Source: Candidatus Azophilus lithoversatilis
Lineage (GTDB): Bacteria > Pseudomonadota > Gammaproteobacteria > Pseudomonadales > Azotimanducaceae
Direction of reading: 5' to 3'
DNA length: 51,677 bases
Assembly (NCBI GenBank): GCA_028278675.1
Contig: JAQAJJ010000021.1
Coordinates: 1-51,677 of the forward strand
Positions within the stretch are counted from its first letter, which is position 1; the number at the start of each line of letters is the position of its first letter. The notes under the pieces were generated by a model. The model did no database searches. It had not been told where the DNA came from and saw only the letters and a program-made list of their open reading frames with translations. This document shows positions 32,295 to 40,723 of this stretch, in pieces. The position numbers were made by a program, and so were the translations under genes.

Positions 32295-32699
32295 CTACCC
32301 GCGCAACGAGTCGATGGATCGGAAGGATCCATCGGGCGTGCGGTACTTCCAGCTTCCGTTCCACACGTTCTCGTTACCCGACGAGATGGACTCGTTGAGC
32401 CGGTTGAGGGTCGGATACCGCTCCCCCGTGTCCTCGCGCACCCAGACGCCTGCCCGGGCGGTCGCCTTGAACTCCCTGCGCTTGTAGGTGCGGAATATCT
32501 CGAAGCCCTCCGGGAAATGCACGTCGTTTCGGGCGTCGTGGACGCCGCCCTCGCGGTCGCCGTGGCCCCCGTTTGCCCAAGCGTCGTCGCCGCATCCGAG
32601 CAAGCGTCGGAGTATGGCGTCCTCGGTTTCCTCGCCGTCGCGGCGTTCCGCCCAGATCGCGGCGAACACGGCGGTCGATAGTGTAATGGTCCTGGACAT
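32295..32699 (-). CDS. Small RAMA-like protein at the head of the restriction operon
   Basis: 134 aa from ATG 32699. The first part, MSRTITLSTAVFAAIWAERR and then EETEDAILRRLL, looks like a small DNA-binding or dimerisation segment. The second part, FEIFRTYKRREFKATARAGV, then YPTLNRLNESISSGNENVWN and WKYRTPDG, resembles the RAMA domain (restriction/methylase-associated), with its sequence S/TL-x2-L followed by N-x-W. Genes of this kind are common just upstream of hsdM. It has its own promoter with an inverted repeat, so it may be a regulator of the hsd operon. Function not proven. Confidence 0.7.
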   Translation of the reverse strand: MSRTITLSTAVFAAIWAERRDGEETEDAILRRLLGCGDDAWANGGHGDREGGVHDARNDVHFPEGFEIFRTYKRREFKATARAGVWVREDTGERYPTLNRLNESISSGNENVWNGSWKYRTPDGSFRSIDSLRG

Positions 32700-32726
32700 C
32701 TCATGCCCCGTTCCCTGTGTTTCTAC

Positions 32727-32756
32727 AAAATAGATAATAGCACTATTTAACGTCAA
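32727..32756 (-). promoter_or_regulatory. Putative promoter and operator of the restriction operon
   Basis: On the minus strand, TTGACG (32751-32756) and TATTTT (32727-32732) are 18 bp apart, in an AT-rich patch 28 nt before the RAMA-like gene. An inverted repeat AAATAG (32728-32733) / CTATTT (32743-32748) spans the -10 box and spacer, as an operator would. Confidence 0.5.
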
Positions 32757-32900
32757 CTGGCTCGGAAGAACCGCAGGCTACCTCTGCGGCAAGGGGCGTC
32801 CGCATCTGACCCACCGTTGGGGCCGAAGACCGAGGTGGCGTCGGTCGTGGCGACAACTCCTCGGTCAACGGTTCCGGGGCAGCAAAGCCTGCGGGACCCA

Positions 32901-34340
32901 TCACAACCAATCGAGCAGGGGCTGACGTTGGATGTCGGGCGCGGCTGTCGCAGGGGATTCGGCTCTGGTTGGACCCGCCTGCAACCGGTCGGAGTTCCGC
33001 TGTGCAAGAGATTCTTCGTCGACGTCTTCGCCCTTTAAGCAGGCCTGTCCGCATTTGCTCTTCGTCCTGGGAGGGCTTGGAGAATCGGCTGGCATCGCCC
33101 GCGAATTCGAAACGAGTGATTGATCCCCTTGCTCGCCGCCTTGTTCTTCATCGTCAGGCAACCCCGGCGCCGTGTCCCTGAAACCCATTGCACGCGCCAT
33201 GACGTTGGCGACCTGTGCGGCGGCGCCATGAAGCGCGGCATCGTCGAGGTGGGCATAGATCGCCGTGGTTTCCCGCTGGCGGTGCCCGAGTAGGCGTCCG
33301 ACGGTCGTCAATCCGACGCCGTTGATCACGCCCTGCGAGGCCCAGGTGTGCCGACAGTCGTGGATGCGAACGCCGGGCAGACCGGCGTCGTCCCGGACAC
33401 CGACCCAGAACGTATAGAGCCGGCTGGACGTGAGGTTCTCGGGAAACACTCGATCCTCGCCCTCTGTCCGAGGGAGCGCCACGAGCACGCCTGCCGCTTC
33501 CGGTCCGAGCCAGACGGTGCGCGGCCCGGTCTTGGAGTCGCCCAGTCGGGCGCTCGCGCCATCCTTGCCGATCTCCCCGATCTCGTCCCACTTCAGGTTG
33601 ACGATTTCAGAGAGGCGCGCGCCGGTCAGTGTCAACAGGCGGACCGCCGCGACCGGCCAGGGATGTTCTTTCTGGCGCTGGTCCAGCGCTGCGCCGAGAC
33701 GCTCCAGTTCGGAACGGTCGAGGTAGCGGGCGACGGACCGACGCGGGTTCCTGACGATGTTGGCGCAGGCATCGGGCACGTGCTCGGCGATGTCGCCCCC
33801 CTGGCGGGCCGACTTGAGCATGACGCGGAGGATCTCGAATGCGCGATTGGCTGCTCCGGGCTTTTCCACGCTGGCCGCGTCGAACCACGCCGAGACGCGC
33901 TTGTGGTCGATGGCGTCGAGCCGGAGCCGCCCGAATTGTGGCATCAGGCGGTTCCTCATGTAGATGTCGTAGGTTTCCAGCGAGGACGGCTTCCAACGGT
34001 GTCGACGCCGCTCACGGTAGCGCTTGGCGAAATCCCGGAACAGCGGCGTCTTTTTCTTCCGGGGCGGCGTCACGTCCTCGCCGCCCCACAGTCGGGCGAG
34101 CACGGCTGCGCCTTCCCGCCGCGCCGCGTCCAGCGACAGCTCGGGGAAGCGCCCGAGCGTGACCTTGCGCATGCGCCCCCGGACGCGGGTCTGGACGATG
34201 TAGGACCGGACGCCGGAGGGTTGCACTCGGACCCCGAAGTGTCCCAGCAGGTTGTCCCAGAGCGTGTACTCCTTGTCTGCTGGCTTGGCGGCGGCGATGG
34301 CCTTCACCGTCAACCGAATGCGATGTTTGTTGCCGCTCAT
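32901..34340 (-). CDS. Tyrosine recombinase/integrase 1 (P4-type)
   Basis: 479 aa from ATG 34340. An N-terminal arm-binding domain of the DUF4102 sort (RLTVKAIAAAKPADKEYTLW) precedes a core-binding domain and a complete catalytic domain: R in LTGARLSEIVNLKW, H-x-x-R in HDCRHTWAS, H in LLGHRQRETT and nucleophile Y in AIYAHL. About 110 residues follow the tyrosine (PDDEEQGGEQGDQSLVSN and so on), more than usual, polar and probably disordered. Its start overlaps the stop of integrase 2 by 4 nt (ATGA). It should act on the island ends. The 144-nt gap to the RAMA-like promoter holds nothing recognisable. Confidence 0.92.
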   Translation of the reverse strand: MSGNKHRIRLTVKAIAAAKPADKEYTLWDNLLGHFGVRVQPSGVRSYIVQTRVRGRMRKVTLGRFPELSLDAARREGAAVLARLWGGEDVTPPRKKKTPLFRDFAKRYRERRRHRWKPSSLETYDIYMRNRLMPQFGRLRLDAIDHKRVSAWFDAASVEKPGAANRAFEILRVMLKSARQGGDIAEHVPDACANIVRNPRRSVARYLDRSELERLGAALDQRQKEHPWPVAAVRLLTLTGARLSEIVNLKWDEIGEIGKDGASARLGDSKTGPRTVWLGPEAAGVLVALPRTEGEDRVFPENLTSSRLYTFWVGVRDDAGLPGVRIHDCRHTWASQGVINGVGLTTVGRLLGHRQRETTAIYAHLDDAALHGAAAQVANVMARAMGFRDTAPGLPDDEEQGGEQGDQSLVSNSRAMPADSPSPPRTKSKCGQACLKGEDVDEESLAQRNSDRLQAGPTRAESPATAAPDIQRQPLLDWL

Positions 34341-35479
34341 CGTCCGCCCTCCTTTCCGTTGCCGGTCATTGCGCCATGGACAATGCCGGAGATGCGCCCC
34401 GCCGCCTCGCGGACATGCTCGTCGGCGAGATGGGCGTAGCGTTCGGTGGATGCCGTATCGGCGTGGCCGAGCAGGCGACCGACGGTGTAGAGATCCAGCC
34501 CGCTCATCACGGCATGGGAGGCGAACGAGTGCCGAAAATCGTGGATGCGCACATCGTCCAGTCCGGCGAGCTTCCGCAGCGTCTGCCACCGAAGCCCCAG
34601 GTCGGCCATCCGTGCGTCGCCCCGTTTGTTCGGGAAGACGAAACGCCCCGCACGCGGCAGGCCGTTGAGCACGGCCCGCGCGGGCGGCGGAAGCTGGATG
34701 GATTTCGGTCCGGTCTTCAAGTCGGGTAGCACGGCGCGGGCGCCGCGGATCCAATCCCACTGCAAGCCCGTGATCTCGGACGACCGCGCACCAGTAAACA
34801 GCAACAGCCGGATCGCGGCGACGGCTTGCCGGTCCTGCGCATGGTCGAGTACGAACCCGAGGCGCTTGAGTTCGTTGAGCGAAAGGAACCGTTCGCGCGG
34901 CGGCATCTTGTAGCGGCGCATGTTGCGGCAGGGGTTCGATCCCTGCGGGCGAAGCTCCCAGAGTTCCGCCTGGCGCAGCATCACCGACAGCACCGGCAGG
35001 GTCCGGTTGGCGTTGCCGGGCGTGCCGCTCAGCGAATCGAACCAGCGTCGCACGTCGGCGCGATCGATCTCCGCGACGCGCATCTTGCCGAAGAACGGCA
35101 CGACGTATCGGTTGATCAGGTGGGCGTTGCCCTTCCTCGTGGACGGCTTCCAGCGCCGTCCCTGGCGGCGCATGAAGTCGGTCACAAAGTCGGTGAATAG
35201 CGGCCCGGTCTCGCGATCGACCCTGGCCTCCGCGATGGCCGCGGCGGCCTTCTCGCGGGCCTCGGCCACGGTGATTTCATCGGCCTTCCCGAGAACGATG
35301 GTGTCTCTGCCGAGTTTGCGCGCGACACGGACGATGAAGGTTCGGGTGCCGTTCTTCGAGACTTTCAGCGCGAAGGCGGGCAAATCATTGTCGATGACGG
35401 TCAGGCCGTTCCGACCGATTCTCTGTTCATGGAAGGTGCGGCGAAGTGTCCGCTCGTTGAGGGTGGCGTGGATGCGCAT
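34337..35479 (-). CDS. Tyrosine recombinase/integrase 2 (P4-type)
   Basis: 380 aa from ATG 35479. The N-terminal arm-binding domain (LPAFALKVSKNGTRTFIVRV) is followed by a core-binding domain and an intact catalytic domain: TGARSSEITGLQW, HDFRHSFASHAV and LLGHADTASTERYAHL with the nucleophile Y. It differs widely from integrase 1, so the two are not a recent duplication. It is the gene nearest the right junction and is transcribed inward, as integrase genes usually are. Translation of integrase 1 is coupled to it. Both active sites look complete. Confidence 0.92.
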   Translation of the reverse strand: MRIHATLNERTLRRTFHEQRIGRNGLTVIDNDLPAFALKVSKNGTRTFIVRVARKLGRDTIVLGKADEITVAEAREKAAAAIAEARVDRETGPLFTDFVTDFMRRQGRRWKPSTRKGNAHLINRYVVPFFGKMRVAEIDRADVRRWFDSLSGTPGNANRTLPVLSVMLRQAELWELRPQGSNPCRNMRRYKMPPRERFLSLNELKRLGFVLDHAQDRQAVAAIRLLLFTGARSSEITGLQWDWIRGARAVLPDLKTGPKSIQLPPPARAVLNGLPRAGRFVFPNKRGDARMADLGLRWQTLRKLAGLDDVRIHDFRHSFASHAVMSGLDLYTVGRLLGHADTASTERYAHLADEHVREAAGRISGIVHGAMTGNGKEGGR

Positions 35480-35608
35480 GGGCGTGTCTCCGTTGTCTGT
35501 TACCTCAGGTGCCGTTCGTCCCGAGGGAACAAAACGGTGTTCTTGAACGGACAACGCGCCCCGCGCGCGGGATCGCGGCCAGAGGCCGGAAGTGTCTTAA
35601 CCTAATGT

Positions 35609-35614
35609 ATTATA
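35609..35614 (-). promoter_or_regulatory. Possible -10 box of the integrase pair
   Basis: A perfect TATAAT on the minus strand in an AT-rich patch of the 191-bp gap between integrase 2 and the right junction. No good -35 box lies at the right distance, so the promoter is weak or needs an activator. Confidence 0.35.
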
Positions 35615-35669
35615 AAGGAAATTTCTCGAACGATGCAGGCCGATCGGGCCTCGCTCGCCGCAGGAGATC

Positions 35670-35676
35670 TGCGTGG
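35670..35676. repeat. Right direct repeat of the island (attR core candidate)
   Basis: TGCGTGG, identical to 15231-15237. To its right the PQQ gene resumes in frame (CGG GAA TAC = R E Y). To its left is island sequence. Confidence 0.75.
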
Positions 35677-35847
35677 CGGGAATACTCGGCGGTCAACGGC
35701 GAGCGCACCAATGGCGGGGCTTTCGACGCGCACGGCGCCATGTTGGCAGACGATTTGCTGATGGTCACGGCCGGCTACCGATATGTGGGCCAGCAGCGCG
35801 GCGGCAATGCTTTTTTGCTGTTCCAAGTGCAGCTGGCGCATGACTGA
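35671..35847 (+). pseudogene. PQQ-repeat protein, 3' part beyond the island
   Basis: From the right repeat this frame reads AWREYSAVNGERTNGGAFDA, then MLADDLLMVTAGYRYVGQQR and GGNAFLLFQVQLAHD, ending at TGA 35845-35847. This is the missing C-terminus of the gene at 14176: joined at the heptamer the two give a continuous propeller strand (WEHDAWREY). It has no start of its own. Its end overlaps the RDD gene start by 8 nt, so the native operon continued into that gene. Confidence 0.85.
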
Positions 35848-36319
35848 CCGGCAAATCCTTGCCGGGCGTTGGCGACGCTTGGGTGCCACCGCGGCGGATG
35901 CGGTGCTGGTCCCCGGCTTGACGGTCGTTCTGGTGATGGTGTTCGAAGTCATGGAAGACCCCGAGGACTTCACCAGCACGTGGTGGATGTGGTGGGTGTT
36001 TGTGTTGGCCGTGACGAGCTACCTGATTCTGAACGGTCATGGACTCGCCCAAAGTGGGCAGACTCTCGGCAAGCGCTTGTTCGGCATTGCCTTGGCTCGG
36101 ACGGATGCCTTGGAGCCAGCCCCGATCTGGAAGTTGATCGGTGTGCGGGCACTCTTTTTCCCGCTTTTATTTGTGGTCATCTACCCACCGCTCATCGTGC
36201 TGCCGCTGTTGGATCTGTTGCCGATATTTGGGAAGTCGTGCCGATGCCTGCATGATCGGGCGGCGGGCACCCGGGTTGTGAGGGTGGCCGCCATGAACCA
36301 AAGCGCTCAAACCACGTAA
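35840..36319 (+). CDS. RDD-family membrane protein
   Basis: 159 aa from ATG 35840, overlapping the PQQ gene end. It opens with the RDD pattern RWRRLGATAADAVLVPGL, where R and D are the family residues. Membrane helices lie at about 18-36, 48-66 and 105-130. The conserved middle part GQTLGKRLFGIALARTD and the end CLHDRAAGTRVV are typical. The function of RDD proteins is mostly unknown; some may move ions. With the island inserted upstream, its native promoter may have been lost. Confidence 0.85.
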   Translation: MTDRQILAGRWRRLGATAADAVLVPGLTVVLVMVFEVMEDPEDFTSTWWMWWVFVLAVTSYLILNGHGLAQSGQTLGKRLFGIALARTDALEPAPIWKLIGVRALFFPLLFVVIYPPLIVLPLLDLLPIFGKSCRCLHDRAAGTRVVRVAAMNQSAQTT

Positions 36320-36332
36320 ACAGGGAGGGGAT

Positions 36333-36692
36333 ATGCGCATTCTTTTTGTTGTTTTGCTGATTCTGCATCTGCTCATGGAAACCATGGCGGCTGTGGCGCT
36401 GATCGGGGGGCCGGAAGGCATCTCTGCGGCTGGCCAGGGCGCCCAGTGGTCCATGCACTACGGCTTTGCGGCGCTCGCTTTGGCCAGCGTCTCGTTATGG
36501 GTATGGCCTCGCCGCGACGATCTGGCGGCGGTGACCGTGGCGCTGGGCTTGCTGCTGACCTTTCATGCCGGCCTGACCCTCTCGCTGGCGGTGGCCGGCG
36601 ACCAGGCGGGCGGCATGATCGGCCATGCGGTCCTAGCGGTGATCAGCCTTGTGTTGATCACTCAGCGCACTAAAGTTTGTGCCCCGGCTTGA
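36333..36692 (+). CDS. Small integral membrane protein of unknown function
   Basis: 119 aa with four hydrophobic segments (about 2-25, 40-57, 64-86 and 92-110) and hardly any soluble part. It starts MRILFVVLLILHLLMETMAA, with GGAGGGG about 5 nt upstream. It follows the RDD gene by 13 nt and precedes the VOC gene by 21 nt, so the three may be cotranscribed. No family recognised. Confidence 0.75.
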   Translation: MRILFVVLLILHLLMETMAAVALIGGPEGISAAGQGAQWSMHYGFAALALASVSLWVWPRRDDLAAVTVALGLLLTFHAGLTLSLAVAGDQAGGMIGHAVLAVISLVLITQRTKVCAPA

Positions 36693-36713
36693 TCAGTTGG
36701 ATGGAGCGCTAAA

Positions 36714-37820
36714 ATGCTGCGCAAAAGCTGCGCCCTATTGTGGCTGGCCTACCTCGGGGGCCAGGTTGCGCTCGCCAGCGAGCCCGCTGCGACCCAGGGG
36801 GTATCCCCCACCCTGAGCGTTCAGGCCCGGGTTCACTTCAACACCAATGTCAGCGACTTTGAGGCCGCGCGGGCGTTTTACGGTGCCCTTGGCTTTGAAA
36901 CCCTGTCAGGCTTTCCGGATGCCAACACCCAAGCCATGGCCAGAGCCATCGGCGTCGCCACGCCCACCGAGTACGATGGCGCCAAAGGCGGCGAGGCAGG
37001 TGGCTATCTGCTGCATGGCGAGTTGATCGGGATGGGATTGTTCAGCGGTGGCGTGATCGATCTCATCGAGTTCACCGTTCCACGAGACGATTCCCCGCCT
37101 TATGAGGCCCTGAATCGGCTCGGCATGGCTAGGGCGGTCATGCACACCACGGACCTCGACAGCGCCCATGCCCACATGTCCGCCAACGGGGTCAGGTTCC
37201 TGTCTGGCCCGACGGAGCGCAGGGATGGGCGGCGGTTCGCGGTTTTCACGGATCTGGACGGCACGTTCTACGAACTGGCCGAAGTGGACGGCGACCCCGC
37301 CGATACGCCAGCGCCGCACATCGTGGGGCTCGGGGCGGTGCACATTAACGTCAGTGACTTCGAGCGCTCCCGCGCCTGGTACGAAATGCTGGGGTACCGG
37401 GTGTCGGTTGAACGGCCGGCCACCGACAGTCCGGCAGTTGCCCGGGCGCTGGGATTTGAGCGCCCGTTTCACATCCGGGGAGCGCTGATGACCCACATGG
37501 AGGACGGCTCGCAGATCGAACTCGTGCAGTGGCTCGAACCCTTTGATCCGCGGCCGCCTTATCCCATCCCCGTCAACCACCTGGGTATTCACCGCATCGC
37601 TTTTGCCACCAGCGACATCGAAGGGGACGTTGCCTTGCTCGAAGCGCAGGGCGTGGAGTTCGTTTCCGAGATCACGCCCTGTTGTTCGGGACCGGACTCG
37701 TCGAGTCGCATCATCCTGTTCTACGACCCTGACGGCACCATCGTCGAGCTGGTGCAGCAGCCCTGGTATCTGTCCGCGCTGATCGCCGTGCTTGGCTTTT
37801 TTGCCGACCTGTTCGATTAG
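36714..37820 (+). CDS. Exported protein with two VOC (glyoxalase-like) domains
   Basis: 368 aa. A signal peptide (LLWLAYLGGQVALAS) leads into two vicinal-oxygen-chelate domains, about 35-190 and 200-350. Each has the VOC pattern: ARVHFNTNVSDFEAARAFYG with TDLDGTFYELAEV, and GAVHINVSDFERSRAWYEML with YDPDGTIVELVQQ. The E of ELAEV/ELVQQ and the H of VHFN/VHIN are the likely metal ligands. VOC proteins include glyoxalases, ring-cleaving dioxygenases and epimerases; the reaction here is unknown. Export to the periplasm is uncommon for the family. The C-terminal hydrophobic stretch (SALIAVLGFFADLF) may be a second membrane contact. Confidence 0.85.
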   Translation: MLRKSCALLWLAYLGGQVALASEPAATQGVSPTLSVQARVHFNTNVSDFEAARAFYGALGFETLSGFPDANTQAMARAIGVATPTEYDGAKGGEAGGYLLHGELIGMGLFSGGVIDLIEFTVPRDDSPPYEALNRLGMARAVMHTTDLDSAHAHMSANGVRFLSGPTERRDGRRFAVFTDLDGTFYELAEVDGDPADTPAPHIVGLGAVHINVSDFERSRAWYEMLGYRVSVERPATDSPAVARALGFERPFHIRGALMTHMEDGSQIELVQWLEPFDPRPPYPIPVNHLGIHRIAFATSDIEGDVALLEAQGVEFVSEITPCCSGPDSSSRIILFYDPDGTIVELVQQPWYLSALIAVLGFFADLFD

Positions 37821-37856
37821 TCTGGAGTTGAACGCCGGTGTAGCGACAACCCACCG

Positions 37857-39065
37857 TCAGGCGAGCTGAGCCAAGAGCGTGCGAGCCGGCACGATGATGG
37901 GCGACCGCTGCGCAAAGCAGTCTCGGGCGACGAATTCGCTATCCATCGCCACTTGGAAGGCATGGGCCGCCCCCGTCTGCCGCTGAAAGTAGGCCAGCGC
38001 TTCGCTCAAGTGGGCCTTTGCTCCGGTCTTCACCTCCACTAGGAACCAAGGCTGCTGATCGCGGGTGACGAGGAAGTCCACCTCGCGCTTTTGCTTGTCT
38101 CGCACGAAGTGCAGGCCGAATTCGCCTTGGCCGGTTTCAGTCCACCAATGCACCGACTTTAGCAACGCCGAGGCGACCAGATTCTCGGCCCGGGCGCCAG
38201 CGTCACTCACTTGCGACCAGTCCCAGAGGTAGTATTTTGGTTCCTTGCGCAACGCCCGGGCAACGTTCCGGTGCCAAGGCCGAACGGCGAAGCAAAAGTA
38301 AAGCGCCTCCAACGTCGCGACCCAGCGCCTTGCGGTATCGACCGACACACGGGCGTTCTTGGCCAAGTAGCTGTAGCTGGTGAGCTGGCCCACTTGGTTG
38401 CGGAGCAGTTGGGCAAGCATCTCCACTTGACCAAGCTCCTGTATGCGGGTCAGGTCGCGCAGGTCCTCGCGCAAGAGCTGCTCGGTGCGCAGGGTGCGCC
38501 AGCGGTTGTAAAAGCGCTGGTTGGTTTTGAGGAAGGGCTCCGGGAAGCCGCCGAAGCGCCACAGCGCCGCCCACCGGTCGTCGTCAAGCGAAGCGGGTTC
38601 GGCGTGGAGCCGACCAGAGGCCATGCTGCCGAGGCATTCACCCACCGACAGCGGGTGCAGCCGGTAAGGGAAGTAGCGCCCCATCAAGCTGTCCCCGCCC
38701 CGCTTGAAGGTTTCCAGCGATGCGCTTCCGGTCACCAAGGTGCGGACTTGGTCTTCGTATTGGTCGAAAAAGCCCTTTAGGAAATTCCGCCAATGCTGAT
38801 ACTTGTGCAGTTCGTCAAAAACGCACAACGGCGGGTTGGGCAATAGCCGGTTGAGCCCCAACTGGCTAGCCACGGCCTCCGGGCCAGCTAGGATCACGGT
38901 CCTGTGCGCTTGGTTGTCCCAGTTATGGTATTCGCTGCCGGGCAGCGAGCCTGCCAGCGCCTTCGCCAAGGTGGTTTTTCCAACTTGCCTCGGGCCGGAA
39001 AGAAAGACCATCTGTCGATGTTCACGATAGTGGTTCGACAGTTCGTTCAGCAGTGTCCGCTGCAT
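37857..39065 (-). CDS. AAA ATPase with DUF4143 domain
   Basis: 402 aa from ATG 39065 (TTG 39071 is possible but has no advantage). The N-terminal AAA_14 ATPase has Walker A in SGPRQVGKTTLAKAL and Walker B in PPLCVFDELHKYQHW. The middle part binds via a winged helix (YLAKNARVSVDTARRWVATL). The C-terminal DUF4143 domain has a PD-(D/E)xK-like end: FVRDKQKREVDFLVTRDQQP followed by WFLVEVKTGAKAHLSEAL. The biological role of these common, often transferred ATPases is unclear. It is convergent with the VOC gene and has its own promoter. Confidence 0.88.
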   Translation of the reverse strand: MQRTLLNELSNHYREHRQMVFLSGPRQVGKTTLAKALAGSLPGSEYHNWDNQAHRTVILAGPEAVASQLGLNRLLPNPPLCVFDELHKYQHWRNFLKGFFDQYEDQVRTLVTGSASLETFKRGGDSLMGRYFPYRLHPLSVGECLGSMASGRLHAEPASLDDDRWAALWRFGGFPEPFLKTNQRFYNRWRTLRTEQLLREDLRDLTRIQELGQVEMLAQLLRNQVGQLTSYSYLAKNARVSVDTARRWVATLEALYFCFAVRPWHRNVARALRKEPKYYLWDWSQVSDAGARAENLVASALLKSVHWWTETGQGEFGLHFVRDKQKREVDFLVTRDQQPWFLVEVKTGAKAHLSEALAYFQRQTGAAHAFQVAMDSEFVARDCFAQRSPIIVPARTLLAQLA

Positions 39066-39101
39066 GACCAAAGCTCTATTCGCCGTAAATTGGTCACAAT
39101 T

Positions 39102-39129
39102 ATTTTACGACGATACACAAAATGGTCAA
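39102..39129 (-). promoter_or_regulatory. Putative promoter of the DUF4143 ATPase gene
   Basis: On the minus strand TTGACC (39124-39129), a 16-bp spacer and TAAAAT (39102-39107) lie 37 nt before the ATG. An inverted repeat CGTAAA (39084-39089) / TTTACG (39104-39109) overlaps the -10 and start region and could be an operator. Confidence 0.5.
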
Positions 39130-39185
39130 CCGAGGCACCATTGACAACATCCCAAACGGGAGTGCAAGCGGCACCTTCCGGCACC

Positions 39186-40640
39186 TCACCCCGGCATCCA
39201 GCGCAGCTTCAGGTCCCGGGCCGCCTTCACGTCATCGAGCCGTCCCACGGGCAAGTTGTGCGGCGCGGTTCTGAGGTTTTCCGGATCCCGCTCCGCCTCC
39301 TCGGCGATGGCAGTCATCGCATCGACGAAGCGGTCGAGCTCCTCGCGGCACTCGGTCTCGGTGGGCTCGATCAGGAAACACTCCGGCACCAGCAGCGGGA
39401 AGTAAGTGGTGGGGGCATGGATGCCGAAGTCGAGCAGGCGCTTGGCGAAATCCATGGCGCTGACGCCGTGGGCCTTGGCGTTGGCGGCTAGGGTCAGGAT
39501 GAACTCGTGGGTGGCGGCGCGGTTGGGGTAGGCGAGTTCAAAGCCAGCGGCCTTGAGCCGGGTGGCCAGATAGGCGGCGTTGAGCACGGCGAAATCGCTG
39601 ACCCGATCCATGCCGGCGCGGCCCAGCATCAGGGCGTAGGCCAGCGCCCGCAACAGAATGCCCGCATTGCCGGCAAAGGCGGAGAGCCGCCCGATGGTGC
39701 CGGGAATGTCATCTTCTGTGAGCCAGCGATAGCCGTCTTCATTCCGTGCCACGACCGGCACCGGCAGGTGCGGCAGCAGCCGTTCGCCGACGCCCACCGG
39801 TCCGGCGCCGGGGCCGCCGCCGCCGTGGGGGGTGGCGAAGGTCTTGTGCAGGTTCAAGTGCAGCACGTCGAAACCCATGTCGGCTGGACGCACCTTGCCG
39901 AGAATGGCGTTCAGGTTGGCCCCGTCGTAGTAGAGCAGGCCGCCGGCGTCATGCACCACTTGGGCGATCTGGACGACTTGCCGTTCAAAGACGCCGCAGG
40001 TGGAAGGGTTGGTCATCATCAAGCCGGCGGTCTGCGGGCCGACGGCGGCCTTCAATGCGTCAAGGTCTACGTCGCCATTGCCGTCCACCGCCACTTCCCG
40101 CACGGTGTAGCCGCACATCACCGCCGTCGCCGGATTGGTGCCGTGGGCGGCGTCGGGGGTTAGGATTTCGTGGCGCTCAAGATCGCCTCGGGCGCGATGG
40201 TAGGCGCGGATCATGGCCACCCCGGCGAACTCGCCTTGGGCGCCGGCCATGGGCGTCAGCGACACCGCCGCCATGCCCGTGACCTCCTTGAGGATCTCCT
40301 GCAAGGCGAACAGGCAGCCCATGAAGCCTTGGCTGGCCCGCTCGGGAGCCAACGGATGCCGGCCCAGAAATCCGGGCAGGCTGGCCGCCCGGTGGGCGCC
40401 TCGGGGGTTGTACTTCATGGTGCAGGAGCCCAAGGGATAGAACTGGCCGTCGATGGAGAAGTTCTTGGCCGACAGGTTGGTGTAGTGGCGCACGGCCTGC
40501 AGCTCGGACACCTCCGGCAACGCGGGCGCAGCGGTGCGCAAGGCGGCTTCAGGCAGCCCCGCCAAGGCTTCGCCATCGGGGCCGGCGCACTGTGCGGCGG
40601 CGTTGCGGCCGGGTTGGCCGAGGTCGAAGATGGTGCTCAT
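39186..40640 (-). CDS. gcvPB: Glycine dehydrogenase (decarboxylating) subunit 2
   Basis: 484 aa from ATG 40640 ([17 protein letters not shown]). It is the C-terminal half-enzyme of the P-protein of the glycine cleavage system. The PLP lysine lies in [20 protein letters not shown]. Other P-protein marks are [31 protein letters not shown] and ANLNAILG. With GcvPA it decarboxylates glycine and passes the aminomethyl group to the lipoyl arm of GcvH. It is the last gene of the gcv run; 83 nt without features separate it from gcvPA. Confidence 0.95.
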   Translation of the reverse strand: MSTIFDLGQPGRNAAAQCAGPDGEALAGLPEAALRTAAPALPEVSELQAVRHYTNLSAKNFSIDGQFYPLGSCTMKYNPRGAHRAASLPGFLGRHPLAPERASQGFMGCLFALQEILKEVTGMAAVSLTPMAGAQGEFAGVAMIRAYHRARGDLERHEILTPDAAHGTNPATAVMCGYTVREVAVDGNGDVDLDALKAAVGPQTAGLMMTNPSTCGVFERQVVQIAQVVHDAGGLLYYDGANLNAILGKVRPADMGFDVLHLNLHKTFATPHGGGGPGAGPVGVGERLLPHLPVPVVARNEDGYRWLTEDDIPGTIGRLSAFAGNAGILLRALAYALMLGRAGMDRVSDFAVLNAAYLATRLKAAGFELAYPNRAATHEFILTLAANAKAHGVSAMDFAKRLLDFGIHAPTTYFPLLVPECFLIEPTETECREELDRFVDAMTAIAEEAERDPENLRTAPHNLPVGRLDDVKAARDLKLRWMPG

Positions 40641-40723
40641 CGCAGCATCTCGGCAAACGAGGCGAGGCCTGTGACTATTGGTCGGACGGGCACCGGGCGC
40701 AAACGCTGACTCATGTGCCGACC

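Noticed and set aside
33348-34439. A 363-codon plus-strand frame opposite the integrases
   Set aside because: Antisense to integrase genes with complete catalytic residues; no domain in the product.
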